Positions 6,394 to 12,559 of a stretch of DNA of 12,559 nucleotides are shown here, in pieces (position 1 is the stretch's first letter; each line of letters opens with the position of its first letter). The DNA is from a bacterium. GTDB taxonomy: Bacteria > SZUA-79 > Acidulodesulfobacterales > Acidulodesulfobacteraceae. The translations under genes were made by a program, and so were the position numbers. The notes under the pieces are model-generated. The model saw only the letters and a program-made list of their open reading frames with translations. It searched no databases and was not told the origin of the DNA. Where the stretch lies: assembly GCA_021800805.1 (NCBI GenBank), contig JAJYYR010000017.1, positions 1 through 12,559 of the forward strand, in the 5' to 3' direction.

Positions 6394-7317
6394 AACTTTT
6401 TTTATCGTTCCGATAAATTCTACCGGGTCGAATTTTACCACGTAATAGTCTGCGCCCGCTCTCATACCCTTGTCGGAATTTTCTACGCCGCTTAAGGAAG
6501 AGTGCATTATTACCGGAATATTTTTATATTTATCGTCCGATTTAAGCGTCTTGGTAAAAGTATAGCCGTCCATAACGGGCATTTCGACGTCGCAGATAAT
6601 AGCGTCTATTTTGTATTTATCTTCATATACGATGTCGAGAGCCGCCTTTCCGTTTTCCGCCAGAACGGTCTTGAATCCCTCTTTTATAAGCGCATTATTG
6701 ACTATCTTTCTCGCCGACGACGAATCGTCTATAATAAGCACCGTTCTGTTCCCGCCGAACTCGTCTTTTTCTAAGGCTATCTCCCTGTTTTCTTTGTTAT
6801 AAAAACCGAGCTCGTCAACGATGGATTCGAAGTCCAACAAAAGGAGAAGCTCGTCGTTTTCGACCTTAATAATGCCGGTTACTTTGGAATCGACCGAACT
6901 TACCGAAGAAAGTTCGGGCGCATTGATATCGTCCCATGAAACGCGCCTGATTTTTGTAGTTTCGTGAACTATAAAACCTACTTTAATTCTGTTAAATTCG
7001 GTTATAATGACCTTAAAATTTCTCCGGTCTAATTCATCCGGCTCGGCTATTCCCATCCATTTCGGAAGATTGACTAAAGGGACGACGGAGCCTCTTAAAT
7101 TAAACATGCCCTCGACAAATTCGGACGTATTGGGGGTTTCGGATATATCTTCCGGCATTTTAATAATTTCGATGACTTTAGCGACGTTTATTCCGTAAAT
7201 CCCTTCTCTTTCTTCTCCCTCTTCGTCCATTCTGAAAAGCCTGAAATCGACTAATTCCATTCTGTTCTGTCCGACTTCCAAGATATCGTGTCCCGGATTT
7301 ATCTGGTTTGCCATCAT
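6388..7317 (-). CDS. cheV: Chemotaxis coupling protein CheV (CheW-REC)
   Basis: 309 residues, the standard CheV layout: a CheW-like domain (about 20-175; NLRGSVVPLVNLP at 73-85) and a C-terminal response-regulator receiver (about 191-309). Receiver residues are intact: acidic pair Asp197/Asp198 in LIIDDSSSARK, phospho-acceptor Asp243 in ICDVEMPVMDGY, Ser273/274 in MHSS and Lys295 (in VVKFDP, where most receivers have KP). CheV links chemoreceptors to the CheA kinase and adapts the response through phosphorylation. Two ATGs open the frame; the second (7312-7314) is 7 nt from GGAG and the first only 4 nt, so the second is probably used. It follows the diguanylate cyclase by 49 nt. No cheA or receptor genes are in the window. 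Confidence 0.93.
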   Translation of the reverse strand: MMANQINPGHDILEVGQNRMELVDFRLFRMDEEGEEREGIYGINVAKVIEIIKMPEDISETPNTSEFVEGMFNLRGSVVPLVNLPKWMGIAEPDELDRRNFKVIITEFNRIKVGFIVHETTKIRRVSWDDINAPELSSVSSVDSKVTGIIKVENDELLLLLDFESIVDELGFYNKENREIALEKDEFGGNRTVLIIDDSSSARKIVNNALIKEGFKTVLAENGKAALDIVYEDKYKIDAIICDVEMPVMDGYTFTKTLKSDDKYKNIPVIMHSSLSGVENSDKGMRAGADYYVVKFDPVEFIGTIKKVL

Positions 7318-7366
7318 CTTTCTCCTTTATTAAAAATTTTTAGCTTTATATTTATTTTTTTAATCT

Positions 7367-8119
7367 TTAATCATCCACCCACGGGTTTTCCTCTACCTCT
7401 ATAATATCGCCTAAGCGGTCCTCTGAAATTATTCTGTTTCTGCCGCGGTTTTTTGCCTCGTAAAGAAGATTATCCAAGCGTTTTAACAAATCTTTAGGGT
7501 CGTTCTCGAATTCCTTTCTATAAAACGTAACCCCTATGCTTATAGTAACTTTCTTTATATCCTTAGTCTGTATCTTTAAAATCATCTGCTTTATCTTTCT
7601 CGCGACGTCTATGGCGCTCGTAATATGCGTGGACGGAAGGCACAACATAAACTCTTCGCCTCCGAATCTTGCGGCTATATCGGATTTTCTCGTATTTGCT
7701 TTCAATGTGTTTGCGACTTCTTTTAAAATAACGTCCCCTTTGTCATGTCCATAAGTGTCGTTAATTTTTTTAAAATGGTCTATATCGCACATTATCAAAG
7801 AAAGAGGGATATCGTATCTTGAACTCTGGGCAAAAATATTTTCGTAAAAAGTATCAAAATATCTTCTATTGTAAAGCCCCGTAAGTCCATCCGTCAAAGC
7901 CATATTCTCAAGGTCGTCGTCGAATACGAGCTTTTTAAATTTTATTGCCGCTATAAGCGCCGCCAGAGATAAAATTAATAAAATTAAATCCTGATAAAAA
8001 ATAATGCTTGAAGTCGAACCGGATATATTTATAAAATTGATAAATAAAAAAACGGATAACGATATTATCAAAATAATAATTAATGAAATAATTACATAAT
8101 AATACCGTTTTTTATCCAT
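7367..8119 (-). CDS. Membrane-anchored diguanylate cyclase (GGDEF)
   Basis: 250 residues. Two N-terminal membrane helices (about 7-31 and 39-60) with a very short loop between, then a GGDEF domain (about 73-235). The active-site motif is GGEEF (153-157), a functional variant, with the metal Asp in CDIDHFKKINDTYGHDKGD. The product-inhibition I-site RxxD (Arg144-Asp147) lies exactly five residues before GGEEF, so the enzyme should be active and feedback-inhibited by c-di-GMP. No sensory domain is seen beyond the membrane segments. An acidic tail (EVEENPWVDD) ends the protein. No Shine-Dalgarno sequence is visible before the ATG at 8119. Co-orientation with cheV suggests a motility or surface-behaviour link. 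Confidence 0.93.
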   Translation of the reverse strand: MDKKRYYYVIISLIIILIISLSVFLFINFINISGSTSSIIFYQDLILLILSLAALIAAIKFKKLVFDDDLENMALTDGLTGLYNRRYFDTFYENIFAQSSRYDIPLSLIMCDIDHFKKINDTYGHDKGDVILKEVANTLKANTRKSDIAARFGGEEFMLCLPSTHITSAIDVARKIKQMILKIQTKDIKKVTISIGVTFYRKEFENDPKDLLKRLDNLLYEAKNRGRNRIISEDRLGDIIEVEENPWVDD

Positions 8120-8229
8120 AATAAATAATTAAAATAAATTTCATTAAATCAAAAAGCTTTTAAACAAATTTTATATTTTTTTCAAATTTATTACAATTTA
8201 TTTTTTGCTATTTGCTATTAATTAAACAG

Positions 8230-8586
8230 ATGAGATTTACCAAACTAAACAAAAATTCCGAAACGTCGTTTGAAAATATCATAGTATTAGTTTTTATTTT
8301 CGTCCTTGCGGTCGTCGCCGTACATAGATATAAAAGCATGATAAAATACGCAAAAACGGCGGTCTATAAGGAAGATGTACAAAAAATTAACGCCGCCCTG
8401 ATAGTTTATAGAATAAAATACGGAGAATTTCCCGATAATCTTTCCGTTTTAGTAAAAAAGGGATTTATCGAAAACATTAAAATCGATAAGGAAAGCTACC
8501 CGATTTCGCCATTCGGCAAAAAATTCGTTTATAAAAGAAAATACGGCAGGGTTTTATATATTAGCGGCGTCGGCGCAGGAACTTGA
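8230..8586 (+). CDS. Pseudopilin-like (GspG/type IV pilin-like) small protein
   Basis: 118 residues from the ATG at 8230. A short basic leader (MRFTKLNKNSETSFE) runs into one long hydrophobic helix (about 16-34), then a helical stretch (YKEDVQKINAALIVYRIKYGEFPDNLSVLVKKGFI) and a short C-terminal beta part with SPFGKKFVYKRKYGRVLYISG. This matches the layout of GspG-type pseudopilins (...YPxxLxxLV..., PxxDPWGxxYxY). The processing site is degenerate: aligning the conserved Glu puts Ser rather than Gly at -1. The prepilin peptidase encoded at 11432-12346 is a possible partner. No other secretion or pilus genes are adjacent. A TTG at 8212 would add six residues; neither start has a Shine-Dalgarno sequence. 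The last six codons and the stop lie on the antisense strand of a tRNA remnant (8565-8615). Confidence 0.68.
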   Translation: MRFTKLNKNSETSFENIIVLVFIFVLAVVAVHRYKSMIKYAKTAVYKEDVQKINAALIVYRIKYGEFPDNLSVLVKKGFIENIKIDKESYPISPFGKKFVYKRKYGRVLYISGVGAGT

Positions 8587-8615
8587 ATCCATGGACACTA
8601 CTGATATGAACCGTA
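8565..8615 (-). pseudogene. Decayed 3' half of a tRNA(CAU) gene, probable attachment-site remnant
   Basis: Aligned with the intact tRNA at 9511-9587 in the same orientation. Over the core, 8575-8615 against 9521-9560, 35 of 41 columns match with one single-base gap; the acceptor/CCA end (8565-8574 against 9511-9520) still matches at 6 of 10. Similarity stops at the 5' side of the anticodon stem. The anticodon loop TTCATAT is still visible, but one anticodon-stem pair and one T-stem pair are broken and the whole 5' half is missing, so it cannot make a tRNA. Position and orientation are those of the displaced tRNA 3' end left by integration into a tRNA gene. Confidence 0.72.
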
Positions 8616-8644
8616 AAATAATGATAGCCAAAAATTATTTTTTA

Positions 8645-8693
8645 ATAAAATATGACATTTTGACATAAAATATGTCAAAATGTCATATTTTAT
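8645..8693. promoter_or_regulatory. 23-bp perfect inverted repeat with four TGACA boxes, possible activator site
   Basis: Arms 8645-8667 and 8671-8693 are perfectly complementary around a 3-nt spacer (aaa). Each arm holds two TGACA boxes 8 nt apart (8653 and 8661; as TGTCA at 8673 and 8681). Its centre is about 163 bp before the predicted sigma-54 start of the downstream transporter gene, the usual distance for an enhancer-binding activator site. It could also act as an AT-rich hairpin terminator for the pseudopilin gene, since T-rich sequence follows. Confidence 0.6.
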
Positions 8694-8804
8694 AATTATT
8701 TAATTTTTTATTAAAGTAATTATAATTGATATATTTTTTTTATTTCTTAATATTTCATTAAGTATTAATAGAATTAAAACATCGTTATATTAAATAAAAA
8801 AAAT

Positions 8805-8821
8805 TTGGTATAAAGTTTGCT
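8805..8821 (+). promoter_or_regulatory. Sigma-54-type (-24/-12) promoter of the transporter gene
   Basis: TTGG (8805-8808) and TTGC (8817-8820), followed by T, place the invariant GG and GC dinucleotides exactly 12 nt apart as in the consensus TTGGCAC-N5-TTGCW. The middle CAC is TAT here. The predicted start is near 8832, giving a leader of about 45 nt. No convincing sigma-70 pair was found closer to the gene. Confidence 0.62.
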
Positions 8822-8876
8822 CTTCTAAAAATGCAACATAATTATTTTAATTAATTTTAAAAATTAAGGGGGGTTT

Positions 8877-9425
8877 ATGGCTGATGGAAAAATTGGTAAT
8901 CCGACCGCTGTTGGTCTTGTAACGTTTGGTATAACCGTAATTCTGTTTTCTATGTTTCCGCTAGGACTAACCAACATGAACGGATTATTATTTGGACAGT
9001 TAGTATTTTCCGGGGGTTTAGCTTTTATTATCGTGGGTATCTTTAAATTTCTTATAGACGATACTTACGGCGCAACGGTATTCCTGCCGTTCGGCTTTAT
9101 GTTATTGGCTTTTGCTACCATGGTAATAGGAGCTATCGGTGCGCCGAACAATCCGCAATTCGTAGGATGGTTCTTCATATTATGGGGTATCTTTTCTTTA
9201 ATGGCAACTATCGGCGGAAACATTGGGAAAAAACCGGCAATGCTGCAACTTGCTCTTTTATTGTTTACTATAGAGCTGGTTCTCGTCGGATTTAACTACC
9301 TATCCGGCTCTAATTTAATGACGATAGCCGGGATTATCGGCGTCCTTGCGGGGATAGCCGCCTTTTATACGGCATGGGGCGTTTTTCTAAACGGTCTTGC
9401 AGGAAAAAAGGTCCTGCCGATTTAA
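8877..9425 (+). CDS. satP: Acetate/succinate transporter, SatP (GPR1/FUN34/YaaH) family
   Basis: 182-residue inner-membrane protein with six predicted membrane helices, matching the ~188 residues of E. coli SatP. Members carry acetate or related small organic acids across the membrane with protons. Family marks: the N-terminal NPTAVGLVTFGIT (NPAPLGLxGFG signature), GAPNNPQFVGWFFILWGIFSL (the FLG-type motif region), and the C-terminal end AFYTAWGVFLNGLAGKKVLPI, which ends in VLPI as in SatP. The substrate is inferred from the family; some relatives carry other monocarboxylates or ammonium. The ATG follows AAGGGGGG at short spacing. The gene is a self-contained unit with its own sigma-54-type promoter and terminator, between an intact tRNA and a remnant of that tRNA. 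Confidence 0.91.
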   Translation: MADGKIGNPTAVGLVTFGITVILFSMFPLGLTNMNGLLFGQLVFSGGLAFIIVGIFKFLIDDTYGATVFLPFGFMLLAFATMVIGAIGAPNNPQFVGWFFILWGIFSLMATIGGNIGKKPAMLQLALLLFTIELVLVGFNYLSGSNLMTIAGIIGVLAGIAAFYTAWGVFLNGLAGKKVLPI

Positions 9426-9457
9426 TTAAATAATCGAAAGTATTGTTTAAATTTACT

Positions 9458-9500
9458 AAAGACGTCTAAAATTTAAAAATTTTGGGCGTCTTTTTTTTTG
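9458..9500 (+). terminator. Rho-independent terminator after satP
   Basis: A 17-bp stem (9458-9474 with 9477-9493, two G-U pairs) is followed by nine T (9491-9499). It ends satP transcription before the convergent tRNA gene. On the opposite strand the hairpin also lies just after the tRNA 3' end and may help stop tRNA transcription. Confidence 0.9.
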
Positions 9501-9510
9501 TTTTAAGTGG

Positions 9511-9587
9511 TGGTGGCGGTGCAGGGACTTGAACCCCGGACACTACGGATATGAGCCGTATGCTCTAACCGGCTGAGCTACACCGCC
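9511..9587 (-). tRNA. tRNA-Met (CAU anticodon; elongator type likely)
   Basis: 77 nt with encoded CCA. Acceptor GGCGGTG/CACCGCC, D stem GCTC/GAGC, anticodon stem TACGG/CCGTA with loop CTCATAT (anticodon CAT), five-base variable loop GTGTC and T stem CGGGG/CCCTG (one G-U). The paired first base excludes an initiator tRNA. The sequence resembles elongator Met, but a lysidine-modified Ile2 tRNA also has CAT and is not ruled out by eye. A sigma-70 promoter lies directly upstream. Confidence 0.95.
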
Positions 9588-9601
9588 TTTAAGAATTTAT
9601 T

Positions 9602-9630
9602 ATTATAGCAAATAAAATTTTAATTTTCAA
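9602..9630 (-). promoter_or_regulatory. Sigma-70 promoter of the tRNA gene
   Basis: On the minus strand TTGAAA (9625-9630) and a perfect TATAAT (9602-9607) are 17 nt apart. The start would be near 9595, a few bases before the mature tRNA. It sits just after the stop of the next gene upstream. Confidence 0.75.
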
Positions 9631-9637
9631 TGATTTT

Positions 9638-11284
9638 TCAGTTACGGGCAATTTTATAAATCGCTATGTAACTTTTTGGATTAGTGAGAGGCGAGCCCGG
9701 GTTTTCGACTATTCCGTCGGCAAGATAAATATTTCCACCGGCTTTAAAAATAGAAAATCCTGCGCTGTAACCCACCATAGACTTTATTTTCCATACAGGA
9801 TAAAATCCTATCTTGTTCCATACGAGGCTGAATACGGAAGTCTTAACGTAATAATTAAGATTATGGAGAAAAGCCGCCTGCCCGTAGTTTTTTAAAGCGA
9901 TAATTTCTAATTTATTTTTATGGCTAAATTCTTCGATCTGCGCCGGAACATTGTATATTAATCCGCCGGTATAAGTAGAACTTCTGACCCCGCTAAAAGA
10001 CGGAACCCTGATCTGAAGAGGAGAGCCTCCGTAACTTTTTGAGCCGGTATAGATAGTTTTCCCTTTGCCGTTTATAATCATTAAATTGCCGGATTTTGAC
10101 AATGCCACGAGATAATTTCTACCGTTCCCTTTAAAATTTCCGTAAAGGGTGCCGTAAAGGGTTATATCGTTAAAGAAGGCAAGCCTATGTCCTCTTACTA
10201 AAGAACCGGTATCTTTATTAAACCCGTATATGTAAGTATTTCCGCCGAACTGGCCTATCGGATAATAATTCTGCCCTATAGCGTAATCGTTAAAATATCT
10301 GCCGGACGGAGCGACCGAAACCGGTTTCTGCCCGACTATGACCCTTCCGAAACCCGGTAAATGCATAACCCTCAAAAACAGGCCGTAATTTTTGGTCAGC
10401 TTTATAAGGCTCCCGTTCCTGAAAACCAGCAGATACGATATAATCATACCGAGCCTTGCTTTAGTTAAAACTATAGCGTTATAACCTTTGGAGATTTTAT
10501 AAAATCCCAAATATACGGCGTTAGACCTGACGGACAGTTTATACTGCGCCAGTTTTTTAAGGCTTCCGTCAAGCGACAGGTTGTACAAAATGACCCTGTG
10601 CCTTGTAGCTACGGCGGCCTGAATGCCGCTGCGTAAAAACCTGCCGGTGCTTATTGCCTGAATTACGTATTTTTTAGATGCCGTTTTTATAAGTCCGCCG
10701 CCGTTCTGAACAAACCGTTTTATAAAAATAGAGCTTTTAATAGTTTTAGGCGCAGGCGCGGCATACGTAGCCGCAGATGCTTGAGCCGCAACGCCGTTTG
10801 CTTTAATTTCTTTTTTAAGCGCGGCGGACAACCGGTTTATATCGTCTATGATAAAGTTTGTGCCGAGCGCCTGAATATGGTTTCTGTAAACGATTTTATT
10901 TTCTGCGGCGTCGAAAACGTTGGATTGGATAACGAATATTTTTCCTATTTTAACGATTCTCCCGTAAATAAGGTAATTCGCCTTAAAATGTTTAGACAGT
11001 TTTAAAAGGTTTTGCGAAGAAAAACTAATACGCTTGTTTTTAACATAGGAAGCGATATCCGAATTTCTAACGATGCCGATATCTTCGGATGCCAAATCGG
11101 AGCCTAAAATCAACGGAATGCTGTTTCCTATGTATGAGTATTTCTCGTAATGCGTAGAAATAATTTTATAGGGCAAAATTCCTACGGCGACTTTGGCAAA
11201 AACTTTTTTCTGAATTAACAAAGCCGGCGATAGAAAAATCAGCGCAAAAATAAAAACTCTTTTAAACCCCGTTATTTTATGCAA
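9638..11284 (-). CDS. Exported protein with TolB/CsgG-like N-terminus and propeller-like C-terminus, function unknown
   Basis: 548 residues from a TTG start at 11282-11284. A signal peptide (about 1-30, cleavage after VFA) leads to KVAVGILPYKI and a domain of about 130 residues (NSIPLILGSDLASEDIGIVRNSDI..., then HFKANYLIYGRIVKIGKIFVIQSNVFDAAENKIVY) that resembles the TolB N-terminal/FlgO/CsgG-type fold. An Ala/Pro linker follows (about 165-183). The rest (to 548) is rich in short beta-strands and Gly/Asn turns like FG-GAP/VCBS propellers (ATRHRVILYNLSLDG, GNTYIYGFNKDTGSLV, GNFKGNGRNYLVALSKSGNLMIINGKG). It is basic overall, as expected of a secreted or outer-surface protein. The TTG is chosen because AAGGGGG (11290-11296) is 5 nt before it; an ATG at 11305 would add seven residues but has no ribosome site. 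Function not recognised; an envelope or sensor role is inference. Confidence 0.72.
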   Translation of the reverse strand: MHKITGFKRVFIFALIFLSPALLIQKKVFAKVAVGILPYKIISTHYEKYSYIGNSIPLILGSDLASEDIGIVRNSDIASYVKNKRISFSSQNLLKLSKHFKANYLIYGRIVKIGKIFVIQSNVFDAAENKIVYRNHIQALGTNFIIDDINRLSAALKKEIKANGVAAQASAATYAAPAPKTIKSSIFIKRFVQNGGGLIKTASKKYVIQAISTGRFLRSGIQAAVATRHRVILYNLSLDGSLKKLAQYKLSVRSNAVYLGFYKISKGYNAIVLTKARLGMIISYLLVFRNGSLIKLTKNYGLFLRVMHLPGFGRVIVGQKPVSVAPSGRYFNDYAIGQNYYPIGQFGGNTYIYGFNKDTGSLVRGHRLAFFNDITLYGTLYGNFKGNGRNYLVALSKSGNLMIINGKGKTIYTGSKSYGGSPLQIRVPSFSGVRSSTYTGGLIYNVPAQIEEFSHKNKLEIIALKNYGQAAFLHNLNYYVKTSVFSLVWNKIGFYPVWKIKSMVGYSAGFSIFKAGGNIYLADGIVENPGSPLTNPKSYIAIYKIARN

Positions 11285-11339
11285 TTCAGCCCCCTTATTT
11301 AACATTATTTTGACAAGATATTATGCGGTTTAGGTTTAA

Positions 11340-11367
11340 TTTTTACATAATTAAATAAATTTGTCAA
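11340..11367 (-). promoter_or_regulatory. Sigma-70-type promoter for the exported TolB/propeller-like gene
   Basis: On the minus strand a perfect TTGACA (11362-11367) and TAAAAA (11340-11345) are 16 nt apart, with TG directly before the -10. The start would be near 11333, about 49 nt before the TTG start codon. Confidence 0.55.
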
Positions 11368-11431
11368 TCGCTCAAATGATAATAAATAATATAATATTAT
11401 AAAAAATTAATTTAATAAAAATTTTAATGAT

Positions 11432-12346
11432 TCAATGAGAAAGTTTTATAAAATTCCAATAAACTTTTATTAAAAAGTCGCCGTAAAATATATAAAATAT
11501 CGAAGCAAGCGAAAGAAAAGGACCGAACGGGATTTTAAAATCGGAGCTTATGGGACTCATTTTTATTAATTTACGGAATATAAAAAACAGAATAAAACCG
11601 AACAGCGCAAAAACGGCGCCTCCGAAAATAGTAAATATAACTCCTCTTAGTCCCAAAAATGCGCCTATTCCGGCGATTAATTTAATATCTCCGCCGCCGA
11701 GACCTTCCTTTTTTTTGATAATTTCATAAAAAAGCGCTATAAAATAAAAAAATAACCCTGCCGCTAAAAAACCGGACAATGGAAACAGAATCGGGTTTCG
11801 AAGAAGAAAAATATTTAAAATAAATCCGGAGATTATCAATAAAACATTTAAAATATCGGGGATTATTTTATTGAATAAATCGATAAAGGCGATAGGAATT
11901 ATTATCAATATGAAAATTATGCCGGCAAGCAAATAATTAAATTGTTCCGACAGATAATTTTTAAAATAACCTATATTAGATATATTAATTTTATAAAAAA
12001 AATAGGTATTGTAAAAATATTTTAAAAATAATAAATAAATTAATAAAGCGGTTAATAGTTCTACGGCGGGATATACGGGGGAAATTTTACCGCCGCAGCC
12101 CCTGCATCTGCCCCGTAAAATTATATAGCTTAATACCGGAATATTATCGTAAAACTTGATTTTCGAGCCGCATTCGGGGCAGGACGACGGAGGACTGACA
12201 ATCGAAGAATTTTTGGGCAGCCTGAATATAAGGACATTTAGGAAACTTCCTATCGACAATCCGATAAGAAAAATAAAAACCGAAATTAAAATAAAACCGT
12301 TATCGGAAAATAAAAAAATTACGGAGTTTATTTGATTTAAAACCAT
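11432..12346 (-). CDS. pilD: Prepilin peptidase / N-methyltransferase
   Basis: 304-residue polytopic inner-membrane protein that cleaves the leaders of type IV prepilins and type II pseudopilins and methylates the new N-terminus. The N-terminal part has [12 protein letters not shown] and the cytoplasmic zinc-binding pairs CPECG and CRGCG (the methyltransferase/zinc domain). The two aspartyl-protease sites follow: [12 protein letters not shown], and [18 protein letters not shown] with the GxGD Asp. FGPFLSLA near the C-terminus is also typical. Length is slightly above the usual ~260-290 owing to a loop after the second Cys pair ([17 protein letters not shown]...). No ribosome site is seen before the ATG at 12346. 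It follows an rRNA operon terminator by about 35 nt. Its known substrate candidate here is the pseudopilin-like protein at 8230-8586. Confidence 0.95.
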   Translation of the reverse strand: MVLNQINSVIFLFSDNGFILISVFIFLIGLSIGSFLNVLIFRLPKNSSIVSPPSSCPECGSKIKFYDNIPVLSYIILRGRCRGCGGKISPVYPAVELLTALLIYLLFLKYFYNTYFFYKINISNIGYFKNYLSEQFNYLLAGIIFILIIIPIAFIDLFNKIIPDILNVLLIISGFILNIFLLRNPILFPLSGFLAAGLFFYFIALFYEIIKKKEGLGGGDIKLIAGIGAFLGLRGVIFTIFGGAVFALFGFILFFIFRKLIKMSPISSDFKIPFGPFLSLASIFYIFYGDFLIKVYWNFIKLSH

Positions 12347-12381
12347 AAATTTATAATCTATATATTTTATAATTAACGCAT

Positions 12382-12431
12382 AAAAAAATACCCCGAAATA
12401 ATGGTTTATTGTTTAAATTCATTATTCGGGG
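12382..12431 (-). terminator. Rho-independent terminator of the rRNA operon
   Basis: Stem of 12 bp with one bulged base (ccccgaaataatg 12391-12403 with cattattcgggg 12420-12431) and a 16-nt loop. On the minus strand it is followed by TATTTTTTT (12382-12390). It begins about 10 nt after the 5S rRNA. Confidence 0.9.
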
Positions 12432-12439
12432 CAATTAAA

Positions 12440-12555
<116 letters not shown>

Positions 12556-12559
12556 AACT

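Noticed and set aside
8212..8229. TTG start adding six residues to the pseudopilin-like protein.
   Set aside because: No ribosome site, and the added residues make the short leader less pilin-like; the ATG at 8230 is preferred, though not proven.
8591..8668. A 25-codon plus-strand frame beginning ATGGACACTACT between the pseudopilin gene and the palindrome.
   Set aside because: Its first third is the antisense of the tRNA remnant and its end runs into the palindrome; no ribosome site and no protein-like features.
8616..9510. Integrase, transposase or terminal inverted repeats expected for a mobile element around satP.
   Set aside because: None found; only the tRNA-derived repeats support mobility, so no mobile element is annotated as such.

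Overview
The window looks like chromosomal DNA from an AT-rich Gram-negative bacterium with a c-type cytochrome, Sec/ExbBD-type envelope and sigma-54 biology. The gene set is a siroheme decarboxylase of the alternative heme pathway, LL-diaminopimelate aminotransferase, a bacterial SpeD, CheV, an exported TolB/propeller-like protein, and an acetate-type transporter. It fits an anaerobic or sulfur/iron-cycling deltaproteobacterial (Desulfobacterota-like) lineage; low-GC acidophilic groups such as Acidulodesulfobacterales are my guess, not something the sequence proves.

Layout. 1-1825 (minus) is an operon of promoter, fused siroheme decarboxylase ahbAB, exbB and the start of exbD. 1866-2767 (minus) holds a tandem pair of small exported monoheme cytochromes c with their own promoter and a strong terminator. 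2813-3327 (plus) is speD with a good sigma-70 promoter; its stop codon interlocks with that of the convergent folK. 3324-5917 (minus) is a metabolic run bioD - dapL - folK (biotin, lysine/cell wall, folate). 5946-6330 (minus) is a small exported peptidoglycan-binding protein with a Lys/Ala-rich linker and its own hairpin terminator. 6388-8119 (minus) is a signalling pair: a membrane diguanylate cyclase followed by CheV. 8230-8586 (plus) is an orphan pseudopilin-like gene. 8565-9587 is the most unusual part (see below). 9638-11367 (minus) is an exported protein with a TolB/CsgG-like N-terminal part and a propeller-like C-terminal part. 11432-12346 (minus) is the prepilin peptidase PilD/GspO. 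12382-12555 (minus) is the 3' end of an rRNA operon: 5S rRNA and its terminator.

The stretch worth most attention is 8565-9587. An intact CAU-anticodon tRNA (minus strand) is followed, on its 3' side, by a self-contained unit for a SatP/YaaH-family acetate transporter: a 23-bp perfect inverted repeat, a -24/-12 sigma-54-type promoter, the gene and a terminator. About 0.9 kb away lies a decayed copy of the 3' half of the same tRNA in the same orientation (35 of 41 aligned columns identical by eye over the core). This is the geometry left when an element integrates into a tRNA gene, so the transporter may sit in a very small or eroded tRNA-targeted island. No integrase remains. The promoter and palindrome suggest control by a sigma-54 activator (bEBP), with the palindrome about 160 bp upstream of the predicted transcription start.

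The genes otherwise look like ordinary housekeeping and envelope functions. Heme synthesis (AhbAB) next to cytochromes, and a pseudopilin with a prepilin peptidase a few kilobases away, are the plausible functional links.
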